Made by a program: the position numbers and the translations under genes. The notes below the pieces were generated by a model, which saw only the letters and a list, made by a program, of their open reading frames with translations, was not told the origin of the DNA and did no database searches. From Clostridia bacterium (GTDB lineage: Bacteria > Bacillota > Clostridia > Oscillospirales > Acutalibacteraceae), in the NCBI GenBank assembly GCA_017516745.1, contig JAFXBF010000002.1:124001-188000 (forward strand): a DNA stretch of 64,000 bases. Reading direction: 5' to 3'. Positions 16,036 through 24,328 of the stretch are shown piece after piece. Each line of letters begins with the position of its first letter. Positions within the stretch are counted from its first letter, which is position 1.

Positions 16036-18095
16036 ATGGCAGAGAAGAAATATATAATTGATAATGCCGAACTGATGGCAGAATGGAACTGGGAAAAGAA
16101 TAATGAACTGGATTTTGACCCTGAAACATTAACCTTTGGAAGTAATAAAAAAGTGTGGTGGAAATGTCAAAAAGAACACGAATGGCAAGCATCAATAAAG
16201 GAAAGAAATAATGGGTGTGGATGCCCATATTGTGCAGGTAATAACGTTTTAAAAGGTTATAATGATTTACAGACACTCAACCCCGATTTAGCAAATGAAT
16301 GGAATTTTGAAAAAAACGACGGTTTAACACCTATGGATGTAACACCTGGTAGCCATAAAAAAGTATGGTGGAAGTGTAGCAAAGGACATGAGTGGCAAGC
16401 AACAATTAGCAATCGAAACAGAGGAAGCGGATGCTCTTATTGTGCAGGCAAAAAAGTACTAAAAGGATATAACGATCTTGCTACTTTTTATCCCCAAGTT
16501 GCAACTGAATGGAATTATAAAAGAAATGGAGAATTTACCCCTGCAACTGTTACGTTTGCAAGCAACAAGAAGGTATGGTGGATATGTAAAAAATGTGGCG
16601 GTGAATATGAGTCGTATATAAACAATCGAACTCGAAAAGGTGTTGGTTGCCCTTACTGTGCAGGGCAAAAAGTCCGCGCCGGTCATAACGATTTGCAAAC
16701 AATTTCCCCTGATTTGGCGGCTGAGTGGAGTAAGAAAAACACAATTAAGCCGACCGAGGTTACAGCACATTCGAATAAAAAAGTATATTGGGCTTGCCCA
16801 CTTGGTCATGATGATTATTTGATGTCAATCAAGCAACGTAGCAATAGGCAGGGCTGCCCTATTTGTGCACAGCAAAGTCAAACATCGTTTCCTGAACAAG
16901 CGATTTATTTTTACCTCAAGCAAGCCTTTCCTGATACTGTAAACAGATATATATTCGACGGACGAGAAATTGACATATTCATTCCATCCAAAAATATTGG
17001 CATTGAATATAACGGTTATTTCTCACACAAGAAAAAGACAGAAAAAGATATGCTTAAAAAGGCATTCTTCGAATCTATTGGCATTACTTTATTTGTTGTA
17101 AAGGAATACAAATATGCAGAAGAAAAGGAAAATGCAGACTTTTATATTCATGAGCGAACCACTTTTAACAACTTAACTCATCTTATCGAGAATATTCTCA
17201 AATCCTTAAATATTGATATTTCTGTCGATGTGGATTGCTCAAGAGATGCCATTTTTATTAAAAATCAATATGTTATCTTGCGTAAAGAAAATAGCATTGC
17301 TGCTGTAAGACCCGATTTGGTTAGCAGGTGGGATTATGAAAAAAACGGATCTATAACTCCAGAAATGGTCACACTTGGAACCGGTCAACGGTTTTATTGG
17401 AAATGTAGAATATGCAATAGATCATATTTAGCATTGCCAAGCAAAATTGCTGAGGGAAGCGTATGTTCTAAGCATCGCAATCTTTTAAAATATGAGGGCA
17501 ATGATTTAGCAACAAAACACCCTGAATTACTCAAATATTGGGACTATGAAAAAAACGATGTTGAACCGTCCGAAATATTCGGTGGTGGCGAAAGGGTTGT
17601 ATATTGGAAGTGTGAAAAAGGACATAGTTACACTAAGTCAATATTAAAACATATTCGAGGCGAAGGTTGTCCAATTTGTGCCGGGAAAAAAGTATTAGAA
17701 GGTTTTAACGATCTCTTATCGCAAATCCAGAACTTGCTAAAGAATGGGATTATGAGTTAAACAATTGTAAGCCAAATGAGATTCACTATAATAGTCAATC
17801 AAAGAAAATACATTGGATTTGTTCTGTATGCGGTCACAAGTGGCAGTATAAGGTAAGCAACAGAAAAAATTGTCCCGAATGCGAACGTAGAAAGAAGCAA
17901 ATCAATGTATATGATGCAAATGATTTGTCTTTTGTAGGCGCTTTTGATGGAATTAAATCTTTGTGCGAACATCTTGGATTGGATTATAAAAAACAGCATG
18001 GTAACATATCCTCTGTTTGTACTCGTAAACAAAAAACTCTAATGGGGAAATATGTTTTAAGACATGCAAACGATGATGAATTTGGTGAAAAATAA
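16036..18095 (+). pseudogene. Zinc-ribbon repeat protein with Vsr-like nuclease domain, split by a frameshift
   Basis: The first frame runs 16036-17760 (574 aa). The homologous reading continues one frame back from about 17717 (IANPELAKEWDYEL...) to a stop at 18093-18095, so the original protein was near 686 aa. Four N-terminal and two to three C-terminal repeats of the form NDLxTxxPxLAxEW...WWKC...HEW...CPYCAG each carry a CxxC pair, as in DUF4379 zinc ribbons. Between them (residues about 290-385) FDGREIDIFIP...IGIEYNG resembles a Vsr/PD-(D/E)XK endonuclease core. It is the first gene of the island after the tRNA. The frameshift may be decay or a sequencing error. Confidence 0.75.
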
Positions 18096-18115
18096 AATTA
18101 ACTTTTAATAATGAA

Positions 18116-18148
18116 AAACTCCGAGTAGAATTCTATTACTCGGAGTTT
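18116..18148. terminator. Bidirectional terminator
   Basis: AAACTCCGAGTA and TACTCGGAGTTT form a 12-bp stem between the convergent zinc-ribbon gene and recombinase gene. Confidence 0.75.
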
Positions 18149-18155
18149 CCTATAT

Positions 18156-19751
18156 TTACGCCACCTTATCTATTCCCGCTATGAACTGCTCAAAGTCAAT
18201 ATTAAACTCAACTTTCAACTTATATCCTCTGTAAACTTCCACCCGTTTAATCAGGCAGTTTACAATCATTTTCTTCTTTTCAAAGCTTGCTTCGTCATAA
18301 AGCTCTGCCCAAGAAATCAGTTCATCAAAGCTGTCGGATAAGTTTTTGAGAACACTTTCACCGTCTGCAACATCCTTTTCAGCATCACCACATAAATCAA
18401 AAAGTCTGTCGCATTCTTTCTCCGATTCTGCAATAAGCTGCGAAAGTGTATTAGCCGAAAAGGAGCTTTCACCCTTGATTGCCTTAATAACCTCGGATTT
18501 CAGAATAGTGAAATTTTCAAACTCTTTGTCGTAAGCTGACTTTAACATATTTCGCCTTGCTTTTCTTACTTCAAGCTCGTTGGCATATCGTGACATAACG
18601 ACATCATTTTTCGATACACCTTTCATCTTCTTGAAAATGTCACGGACAATATCATCAATCAAATCATCAAGAATGTGCAGTGTATAACCCGATTGACCGT
18701 CACATTTAGTTTGCTTTCTGCTTTTGCCATAACAGGCATATCTGATGCGTTTTGTCGTATCAACAGTCCCGTCTTTTCTTTTACGGTATCTTCCGCTTGT
18801 TGTAAGATTCAGTCTTGAACCGCAATGTCCACAGTAAACCTTGCCGGAGATAAGTGATTTGCCTTTGGTGTTAAGGGGTACTGTGGGATTTTCTTTCTTC
18901 CTATCGGAACGCTCTTGCATTATCATTCTTGCTCTTTCAAACTGTTCAGGTGGTATTATCTGCAGTTCAGGTATAATCTCGGAACGAGATTCACCGCTGC
19001 GGAGAACACCCGTATAGGTTAGATTACAAAGAATCCCTCTTATTGTAGCTTCGTGCCACATTTTACCCGTTCTTGCTCTGTAACCGTTATTATTCAGCCA
19101 AGTTGTAATTCTGTGAGCTCCGTAACCTTCATTAGTGTACTTGTCAAAAATAATTTTAACAACAATAGCTTCATCGGGATTTATCTGCAAATCATTAAGC
19201 TCATGCTTGCGTTTGTTAACTCTGCCGCTTTTCACAAGGTCATATCCAAAGGCTGCAATGCCGCCCTTGAAATGACCTGCTTCAACTAACTGACCAAGAC
19301 TTGTTTTTGTTCGTACTGACGTTTTCTCACTTTCACCGTCAGCCTGCCAGAAGCGAATATAGTTTAAGAGCTTGTCAATGTGATTATCAAATCTCTGTTC
19401 GCCCTCTTGGGTACTCCAAACCTCAATGCCGTTTTTAACAAACCATTCAACAACAAAAGGTGTTTCATCTGCGATTCTGCCTATACGGTCAAACATAAAC
19501 ACAAGCAGAATATCAAACTTTTTCTTTCTTGCAAGGTCTTTTATGATTTGGATTTTGTCACGGTTCTCAGCTCTTACTTTATGACCTGAAACACCGTCTT
19601 CCTGTTCTTCATGAACAATATCCCAACCCATTTCACTTGCGAATTTATGACAAGCCTTTCGTTGCATAGGGATATCAGCTTCATTGTTGCTGTCATAGTC
19701 AACCTGCTTACCTGTTGAAACTCTGTAAAGACAGCACACTCGTTTTGACAT
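18156..19751 (-). CDS. Large serine recombinase (integrase/transposase type)
   Basis: 531 aa. The N-terminal resolvase domain has CLYRVSTGKQ (catalytic Ser12) and VFMFDRIGRIADET. A Recombinase domain follows (NPDEAIVVKIIFDKYTNEGYGAHRITTWLNNNGYRAR...GILCNLTYTGV), then a zinc ribbon (VYCGHCGSRL...YACYGKSRKQTKCDG) and a coiled-coil region. This is the layout of recombinases that integrate and excise phages and conjugative elements. Its start overlaps the upstream gene stop by 1 bp (TAATG). It is the only complete recombinase of the island. Large serine recombinases rarely target tRNA genes, so its link to the tRNA-Ala site is uncertain. Confidence 0.92.
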   Translation of the reverse strand: MSKRVCCLYRVSTGKQVDYDSNNEADIPMQRKACHKFASEMGWDIVHEEQEDGVSGHKVRAENRDKIQIIKDLARKKKFDILLVFMFDRIGRIADETPFVVEWFVKNGIEVWSTQEGEQRFDNHIDKLLNYIRFWQADGESEKTSVRTKTSLGQLVEAGHFKGGIAAFGYDLVKSGRVNKRKHELNDLQINPDEAIVVKIIFDKYTNEGYGAHRITTWLNNNGYRARTGKMWHEATIRGILCNLTYTGVLRSGESRSEIIPELQIIPPEQFERARMIMQERSDRKKENPTVPLNTKGKSLISGKVYCGHCGSRLNLTTSGRYRKRKDGTVDTTKRIRYACYGKSRKQTKCDGQSGYTLHILDDLIDDIVRDIFKKMKGVSKNDVVMSRYANELEVRKARRNMLKSAYDKEFENFTILKSEVIKAIKGESSFSANTLSQLIAESEKECDRLFDLCGDAEKDVADGESVLKNLSDSFDELISWAELYDEASFEKKKMIVNCLIKRVEVYRGYKLKVEFNIDFEQFIAGIDKVA

Positions 19752-19993
19752 TAAACCGCCTCCTTGATATTTTCTTTTAGTTTAATATCAGAGGTGTCGA
19801 TTTGTCGAATGTGTGAATCGCCAAGTAGAATTTCTTTCATCCGTGAAAAGATTTCTTTGTCAGGCTTATCGGAAAATGTTGCAACAACTTCGTGACCTTT
19901 AACTGTGAATCTGAATTCACCACGGGTATCGGTACAGAGCCAACGAAAAAATATTTTTAATTTTCTTTTTATGTTTATCATCACTCCTTTCAT
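19751..19993 (-). CDS. Small hypothetical protein of the recombination module
   Basis: 80 aa, or 76 aa if translation starts at the internal MINIKRK. It begins basic and hydrophobic (INIKRKLKIFFRWL) and continues FTVKGHEVVATFSDKPDKEIFSRMKEILL. No family is recognised. It overlaps both neighbours (4 bp with the ParB-like gene, 1 bp with the recombinase). That tight coupling suggests an accessory factor of recombinase or ParB function. Confidence 0.7.
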   Translation of the reverse strand: MKGVMINIKRKLKIFFRWLCTDTRGEFRFTVKGHEVVATFSDKPDKEIFSRMKEILLGDSHIRQIDTSDIKLKENIKEAV

Positions 19994-20883
19994 CTGTATC
20001 TACCTCGCTGTCGTTCAAGATAGCGGCAGTAATGCTCGATTGCTTTAATAACAAAATCTTTATTCGACTTTGGTGTCGGTCTGCCTTTGATATATTTCTG
20101 AAACAACTCTGTAGGAATGCTGACGGTATCTTTTTGATTTGCTTTCAGTTCAGACATTATGTTGAACACTGTGTCGCTGTCGAGTTCACCTTCTTCCGAA
20201 AGTTTACGCATACGTTGTGCCTGCGGAAATGATGGTGTTACCTCATCGCTGTCATACATCGCATAAACCATCTGTTGTTCTTCGTGTGTCAGATATGAAA
20301 GCTCAACCGCAGGTCGCATTGCAATTCTGTTTTCATCAACAAGGTTAAGTAGTTCAGAGATAAGATATGTCAGACGAATATAGTGACGGATTGTTTCTCT
20401 GCTGTCACCGCTTTGCTCGGAAAGTTTTTGAATTGATGTTTCACCCTTTAACTTCTGCAACACTGTTGCAGAAGTTGGCTCATCCAAATCAGTTCGGTAA
20501 CCTTGTCGTTTCATTGCATCGAGTTTCAATTTGTAAGCGATACCTTTTTCACTCGGCAAGATATGTTCACGGTGGCAAAGGTTAGAGTCAATCATCGCAA
20601 CCAATGCTTCATCATCGGATAAGTTGTTGATGAGAACGGGTACGGTTTCGTAACCGAGCTCATTGAGAATTTGCAGTCGACGGTTGCCGCAGACAATCTC
20701 ATACTCGTTAGTGTCGGGCAGTTGTCTTATGACAATCGGACTGAGTAAACCGAACTGACTGATGCTCTCTCGAAGCTTCTGCATATCTTCATCCTCCTTA
20801 ACGGTGAACGGAGAGTTGGTCATCGGTTTAATCAAATTGATTTTTACATTATCCATTGTTACTTTGGTTTCAAATACTTTCAT
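19990..20883 (-). CDS. ParB/Spo0J-type DNA-binding protein
   Basis: 297 aa. The ParB N-domain is clear: INLIKPMTNSPF, LRESISQFGLLSPIVIRQ, EIVCGNRRLQILNELG (the CTP-binding GERR box reads GNRR) and a helix-turn-helix region (SIQKLSEQSGDSRETIRHYIRL). Such proteins accompany serine recombinases on integrative elements, where they may help keep the excised form or regulate. No ParA lies beside it. It is translationally coupled to the 80-aa gene and the recombinase. Confidence 0.88.
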   Translation of the reverse strand: MKVFETKVTMDNVKINLIKPMTNSPFTVKEDEDMQKLRESISQFGLLSPIVIRQLPDTNEYEIVCGNRRLQILNELGYETVPVLINNLSDDEALVAMIDSNLCHREHILPSEKGIAYKLKLDAMKRQGYRTDLDEPTSATVLQKLKGETSIQKLSEQSGDSRETIRHYIRLTYLISELLNLVDENRIAMRPAVELSYLTHEEQQMVYAMYDSDEVTPSFPQAQRMRKLSEEGELDSDTVFNIMSELKANQKDTVSIPTELFQKYIKGRPTPKSNKDFVIKAIEHYCRYLERQRGRYR

Positions 20884-20948
20884 AAAAATAATCCTTCCTT
20901 TGTTTTAATTTTTCTTTAAGGGTTTCAGGGAACTTTCCCTGACAAGCG

Positions 20949-21055
20949 AATTTGTCCGTACAGATTCAGTGCTTGCTGAGACTGATGACACGGCATCGAA
21001 AGTCTTGGCAAGCGGATTTGAATATACAAATCCATTGCTCGCTGAGACAGATGCC
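20949..21055 (+). repeat. Two tandem copies of a hairpin-plus-tail repeat
   Basis: Copy 1 (20949-20990): GAATTTG-TCCGTA-CAGATTC then TGCTTGCTGAGACTGATG. Copy 2 (21014-21055): GGATTTG-AATATA-CAAATCC then TTGCTCGCTGAGACAGATG. A third copy lies in the opposite orientation at 28781-28821. The copies share a hairpin with a variable 6-nt loop and a conserved tail. Confidence 0.75.
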
Positions 21056-21057
21056 AT

Positions 21058-21363
21058 TTATTTTTTGCTGTTGCGATTTCGCAACTTATGTTTTTGTTTC
21101 TTTGCAAACTCACTTGCAGCAGAGCGTCGCTCTTTGCTGTACGGCTCTGTGAGTCTGAAACAAAATCTTCCTTTCTCAATCTCAAACATCAGTCTTCCGT
21201 CTTCCGAATCGTCAACCAACTTACACAAGTCCGGATGTTTTTCTGAATAAGCAGACAAACGATTTTTCAAATCAGTGTTGTAGGTTGACACCGTAATAAT
21301 CGTACTTGCTTCATCAAAAAACATCTCGGTTGTCTTCTGAGATTTCTTCAAACCTGTCTTCAA
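21058..21363 (-). CDS. Small conserved mobile-element protein (chaperone-like annotation family)
   Basis: 101 aa from a TTG start at 21363, chosen because a perfect GGAAAGGAGG lies 7 nt upstream; longer readings to 21498 would have no ribosome site. The sequence (KTGLKKSQKTTEMFFDEASTI, then STYNTDLKNRLSAYSEKHPD, then RFCFRLTEPYSKERRSAASE) is a pattern I recall from small proteins on Firmicutes mobile elements often labelled molecular chaperone. The real function is unknown. It lies in the recombination module downstream of the structured leader RNA. Confidence 0.7.
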   Translation of the reverse strand: MKTGLKKSQKTTEMFFDEASTIITVSTYNTDLKNRLSAYSEKHPDLCKLVDDSEDGRLMFEIEKGRFCFRLTEPYSKERRSAASEFAKKQKHKLRNRNSKK

Positions 21364-21433
21364 AACATAAACCTCCTTTCCAAAAAAATATTTTTCAAAA
21401 GGCGGCTTTTTTGAAAGATTATTCATAGCTGAA

Positions 21434-21530
21434 CAACTGTAAAAAACAAGTTTCATCTGACAGAAAATTTTGAAACGATGCAGATATAAATCAAACACTC
21501 ACCAAATTGATTTCTGCATTTTTTACAGTT
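21434..21530 (-). other. Nested inverted repeats that can form a three-way junction
   Basis: AACTGTAAAAAA (21434-21445) is the exact complement of TTTTTTACAGTT (21519-21530). Inside are two more arms, GTTTCA/TGAAAC (about 21450-21476) and ATGCAG...AAATCAA with TTGATTTCTGCAT (about 21478-21520). It sits between the leader-RNA terminator and the small chaperone-like gene. Confidence 0.6.
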
Positions 21531-21552
21531 CTGAAATAAATTTAAGCAAAAC

Positions 21553-21814
21553 AAAAAAGCCGTCACACAGACAGCATCAATCGGCGGGAGCATTTGCTCT
21601 CGCTTTTACAAATGATGTCTTATGTAACGGCTTTGAAATTTAAAATAATCTCAAAGGCATACTGTTTTCTAATCCCGCATCACCTGAAGCATTCGCCACA
21701 TACAGTATCAACAAAGGTGAGGAGTGCGATAATTTTCTCTTAGCATATCGCCGGCTTTAGGCGGATTTATATCCACAATCAATCACATCGTTATTCAATT
21801 GTCAATTTTAAATT
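21553..21814 (-). ncRNA. Candidate structured RNA or attenuating leader of the recombination module
   Basis: Read on the minus strand, a promoter at 21850-21821 starts a segment of about 260 nt with no good reading frame. It ends in a long hairpin (21634-21555; AAAGCCGT pairs with ACGGCTTT and the interior arms GAGAGC/GCTCCC are largely paired) followed by TTTTTTG. Internal pairings include GGATATAAATCC, ATACTGT with ACAGTAT enclosing about 44 nt, and CACC with GGTG inside that loop. The chaperone-like, ParB-like and recombinase genes lie downstream on the same strand, so it may be a leader that terminates or reads through, or a free RNA. Confidence 0.6.
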
Positions 21815-21820
21815 TAACTT

Positions 21821-21850
21821 ACTATACCACACGGAACATTTGTTTGTCAA
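21821..21850 (-). promoter_or_regulatory. Sigma-A promoter of the leader RNA
   Basis: Minus-strand TTGACA (21850-21845), an 18-bp spacer, TATAGT (21826-21821). Confidence 0.7.
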
Positions 21851-21879
21851 TAGACTTCGTAAAAATTTTCAAATTATAT

Positions 21880-21953
21880 TTGACGGCGGAAGTGACATCA
21901 TCATTTCAAAAGTATTCTGAGTTCTCGGTGAGTTGACGGCAGATATGACGTCA
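21880..21953 (+). repeat. Pair of 21-bp direct repeats upstream of the leader promoter
   Basis: TTGACGGCGGAAGTGACATC (21880-21899) and TTGACGGCAGATATGACGTC (21933-21952) match at 16 of 20 positions, 53 bp apart (about five helical turns), 30 to 100 bp upstream of the minus-strand promoter. They are candidate activator or recombinase sites. Confidence 0.6.
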
Positions 21954-21972
21954 CAAAATACTTTCCGACAAT

Positions 21973-22002
21973 AAAAAATGCCCTCCCGAAAATCGGGAAG
22001 GC
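21973..22002 (-). terminator. Terminator of the secreted-protein gene
   Basis: GCCTTCCCGA-TTT-TCGGGAGGGC on the minus strand, followed by ATTTTTT. Confidence 0.8.
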
Positions 22003-22014
22003 AAAACAAAATGT

Positions 22015-22851
22015 TTATTTCTGTTCATCAAGATGCTTTTCAGCATCCTGCTCTGCGTAATATGCATTAGCAGCTTCATCAGAGGCTTTGACTCGTTCAA
22101 TCATATCTTCTTCATAGATGTCGGCATATAAGAAATCTCTTACCTCAACTCGACCTTCTTTTTTTGTGCCGTTCTCGTTTTTGGGATATTCAAGCACAAA
22201 ATCCAAAGCATAAAATTTTAGATTGGCATCGTCAAATATTTTTTTGATATCAAGGATTACCTCTGCCAAACGCTCATATGAAACATTTTCATCATCGAGA
22301 TAGATTGTGAGTTTGCCTGCCTTTGAGCCAAGCTCGTTTATGTTATATTTCCCATCGAGCTTTAAATCTTCAATGATTATTGCATAGTTGGGAACAGAAG
22401 AATCGTTTGCATACTCTGTAGGAATAAACTCTATATCTCCGTATCCGATATCCTCAACATACGGAAACGATTGGCTGTCTAAAATTGCATCAACCTTATC
22501 TCTGTATTCATTTCCAAGTCTGTTTGCCGTGTTCCATCCTGTGAGAACACTGTCCTCATAATTGTCAATTCCCAAGATGCCCCACATATCAATCAAAAGA
22601 GTGAAGTGACTGTCTATGCTGCTCGGAGATTTAATGAAAGCATGATAATATCCGTCTTTAAAGTTATATACAACTTTTTCAATTTCAAAATCTCTGTCAG
22701 TATATTTTTCTTCAAGATGTTTTTCAGCTGTGTTGGTTGCAATGTGTTTTGATATCGGATTCCCTACAAAGGCATTTGCAATAACACAAACCCCAACAAT
22801 AAGTACAATTGAAATGATAACTGCAACAGTCTTTAAAATCTTTTTCTTCAT
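22015..22851 (-). CDS. Hypothetical membrane-anchored extracytoplasmic protein
   Basis: 278 aa from ATG 22851, preceded by AAAGGAG (a longer reading to 22875 lacks a site). One N-terminal membrane helix (ILKTVAVIISIVLIVGVCVIANAF), then an extracellular domain with TAEKHLEEKYTDRDFEIEKV, a pattern seen in YfjL-like Firmicutes proteins. The C-terminal third is charged. Function is unknown. It is the last of a same-strand series (26884 to 22015). Confidence 0.75.
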   Translation of the reverse strand: MKKKILKTVAVIISIVLIVGVCVIANAFVGNPISKHIATNTAEKHLEEKYTDRDFEIEKVVYNFKDGYYHAFIKSPSSIDSHFTLLIDMWGILGIDNYEDSVLTGWNTANRLGNEYRDKVDAILDSQSFPYVEDIGYGDIEFIPTEYANDSSVPNYAIIIEDLKLDGKYNINELGSKAGKLTIYLDDENVSYERLAEVILDIKKIFDDANLKFYALDFVLEYPKNENGTKKEGRVEVRDFLYADIYEEDMIERVKASDEAANAYYAEQDAEKHLDEQK

Positions 22852-22894
22852 AGTTAGGCTCCTTTCCGAAAACAATTTGAGCTTCTAAAACATT

Positions 22895-23833
22895 TTAAAA
22901 TATTCCGGGAAGTATTTGTGCAATTACAATTCCTGCGCCAAAGGATACCGCGTTTGCAATAAGAGCGTAAAGCCAATAGAACCATTTTTGTTTCGGTTTC
23001 TCGCTGTTCTTCTTCAGAATTCTGCTATACAGCATTGCTTCAATAACGAATACTACAATTTCTAAAAGAACATAGAACACAACGAATGCCAATTCTCCCG
23101 AATGGTAGTTAATAATATTCAGAAGCACATTCAGAAGAATTTGTGTTGCGGTATTTACACCGATGAGTAATAAGAACTGATTCTTTTTTCTGAATCCAAA
23201 GAGTAAGGCGATAACCATTTCTATTGCTATGGTTATAAGGATGCGGGCTATGAGAGAGATTATTTCCACACGGTAGTTATAAGAACGATAAGCTTCAATT
23301 TGCTCATCCGTACTCAGTTCCTCATTATAGTTTACCGAACCGATATTGATACCGTTCATATCAACGGTGTAATAAGTGTCAAAAGCATATTTTTCATAAA
23401 TACCACTGACAACGAAAGTTTCTGTTTCGGGATAATAGAGAAGGATTTTAAAAGAGTTGGGTGGGTAATAAGTCCACTCGATCTTTTTAGTTTCGCTTAC
23501 CTTCCAACCTTCCTGCAAAAAGAAATATCCGTCAACATCTTCATATTCTACAAATTCTTTCCAAGTTTTGTAATCAAAGGTTTCGTGAGAATATTTTTCA
23601 TTTTCATTGTGACGGGCAAATTCATCACTGCCATCCCAAGTACTTGCAGGACCGGTTGATTTTTGCTCTGAAAGCAATGTGCCGTAGCAAAGCTCATTAC
23701 CCATATTCTCAAATATAATGCGAACAGATGCTTTCGGTCCCATATCCGCACTGGCAGTTATGGAAAAAATCATAATCACCATTACGGTACAGAGTATCAT
23801 TGTAAAGACATTAGTAAATCTTTTTGATTTCAT
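22895..23833 (-). CDS. Hypothetical exported protein with four C-terminal membrane helices
   Basis: 312 aa from ATG 23833, with GGAGG 9 nt upstream. A signal peptide (VFTMILCTVMVIMIFSITASA) precedes an external domain of about 150 residues (ADMGPKASVRIIFENM...CYGTLLSE). Four hydrophobic segments follow (IARILITIAIEMVIALLFGF and later). The ADMGPKP-type start after signal cleavage is common in uncharacterised Firmicutes membrane proteins. Function is unknown. Confidence 0.75.
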   Translation of the reverse strand: MKSKRFTNVFTMILCTVMVIMIFSITASADMGPKASVRIIFENMGNELCYGTLLSEQKSTGPASTWDGSDEFARHNENEKYSHETFDYKTWKEFVEYEDVDGYFFLQEGWKVSETKKIEWTYYPPNSFKILLYYPETETFVVSGIYEKYAFDTYYTVDMNGINIGSVNYNEELSTDEQIEAYRSYNYRVEIISLIARILITIAIEMVIALLFGFRKKNQFLLLIGVNTATQILLNVLLNIINYHSGELAFVVFYVLLEIVVFVIEAMLYSRILKKNSEKPKQKWFYWLYALIANAVSFGAGIVIAQILPGIF

Positions 23834-23856
23834 CTCAAAACTGCCTCCTTTATTTT

Positions 23857-24312
23857 TTATCGTGTTATTGTCAGACAATAGAATGACGGTCTTTCGGAAT
23901 AAATTTTATCGGGATTATTCCAAATCACAGCATTGTCAATCTCCTTGATATGCTCTGTGGTCAGTTCGTCAATGGAGATAGTTTTTCTGTGAATAAAAGG
24001 TCTGTCCTCAAATTCGTAGTAATCCATCAGCCAAACGTGCCAGAACTCAACGACCTCAGATTTCTGCAAAGCATTTTTTATGTATTCAATGATTTGTTTG
24101 GCTCTACCTTCGGTATAGTCCCATTCAAGATAAACACCGTAATTTTTGTCGGTGTAGTCTTTTACATCTGCAAAGGTATTTAAAAAGTAGTTGTCATCCG
24201 CACCTCCGTCATATATTGTGCCTTCATCTAAATTTATATGAATCGGATAATCCTGCGATGGTGCAAACTAAGGCAAAGCTATGTCTGAAGCTATAAATCT
24301 GCAAGCACTCAT
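23857..24312 (-). pseudogene. Hypothetical gene interrupted by an in-frame amber stop
   Basis: The start at 24312 has a GGCGGTG ribosome site and reads MSACRFIASDIALP, then TAG at 24270-24268, then continues in the same frame FAPSQDYPIHINLDEGTIYDGGADDNYFL... to a stop at 23857 (151 codons in total). The sequence on both sides is coherent, so one base change (for example GAG to TAG) explains it. The domain is not recognised. Either the gene is dead, the stop is suppressed, or the base is an error. Confidence 0.7.
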
Positions 24313-24328
24313 AATATCACCGCCCACA

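Noticed and set aside
17710-17722. Programmed -1 frameshift in the zinc-ribbon gene
   Set aside because: GATCTCTTATCG has no slippery heptamer or clear downstream structure; mutation or sequencing error is simpler.
20925-21185. Minus-strand frame of 86 codons
   Set aside because: It runs through the hairpin repeats and overlaps the better-supported 101-aa gene in another frame.
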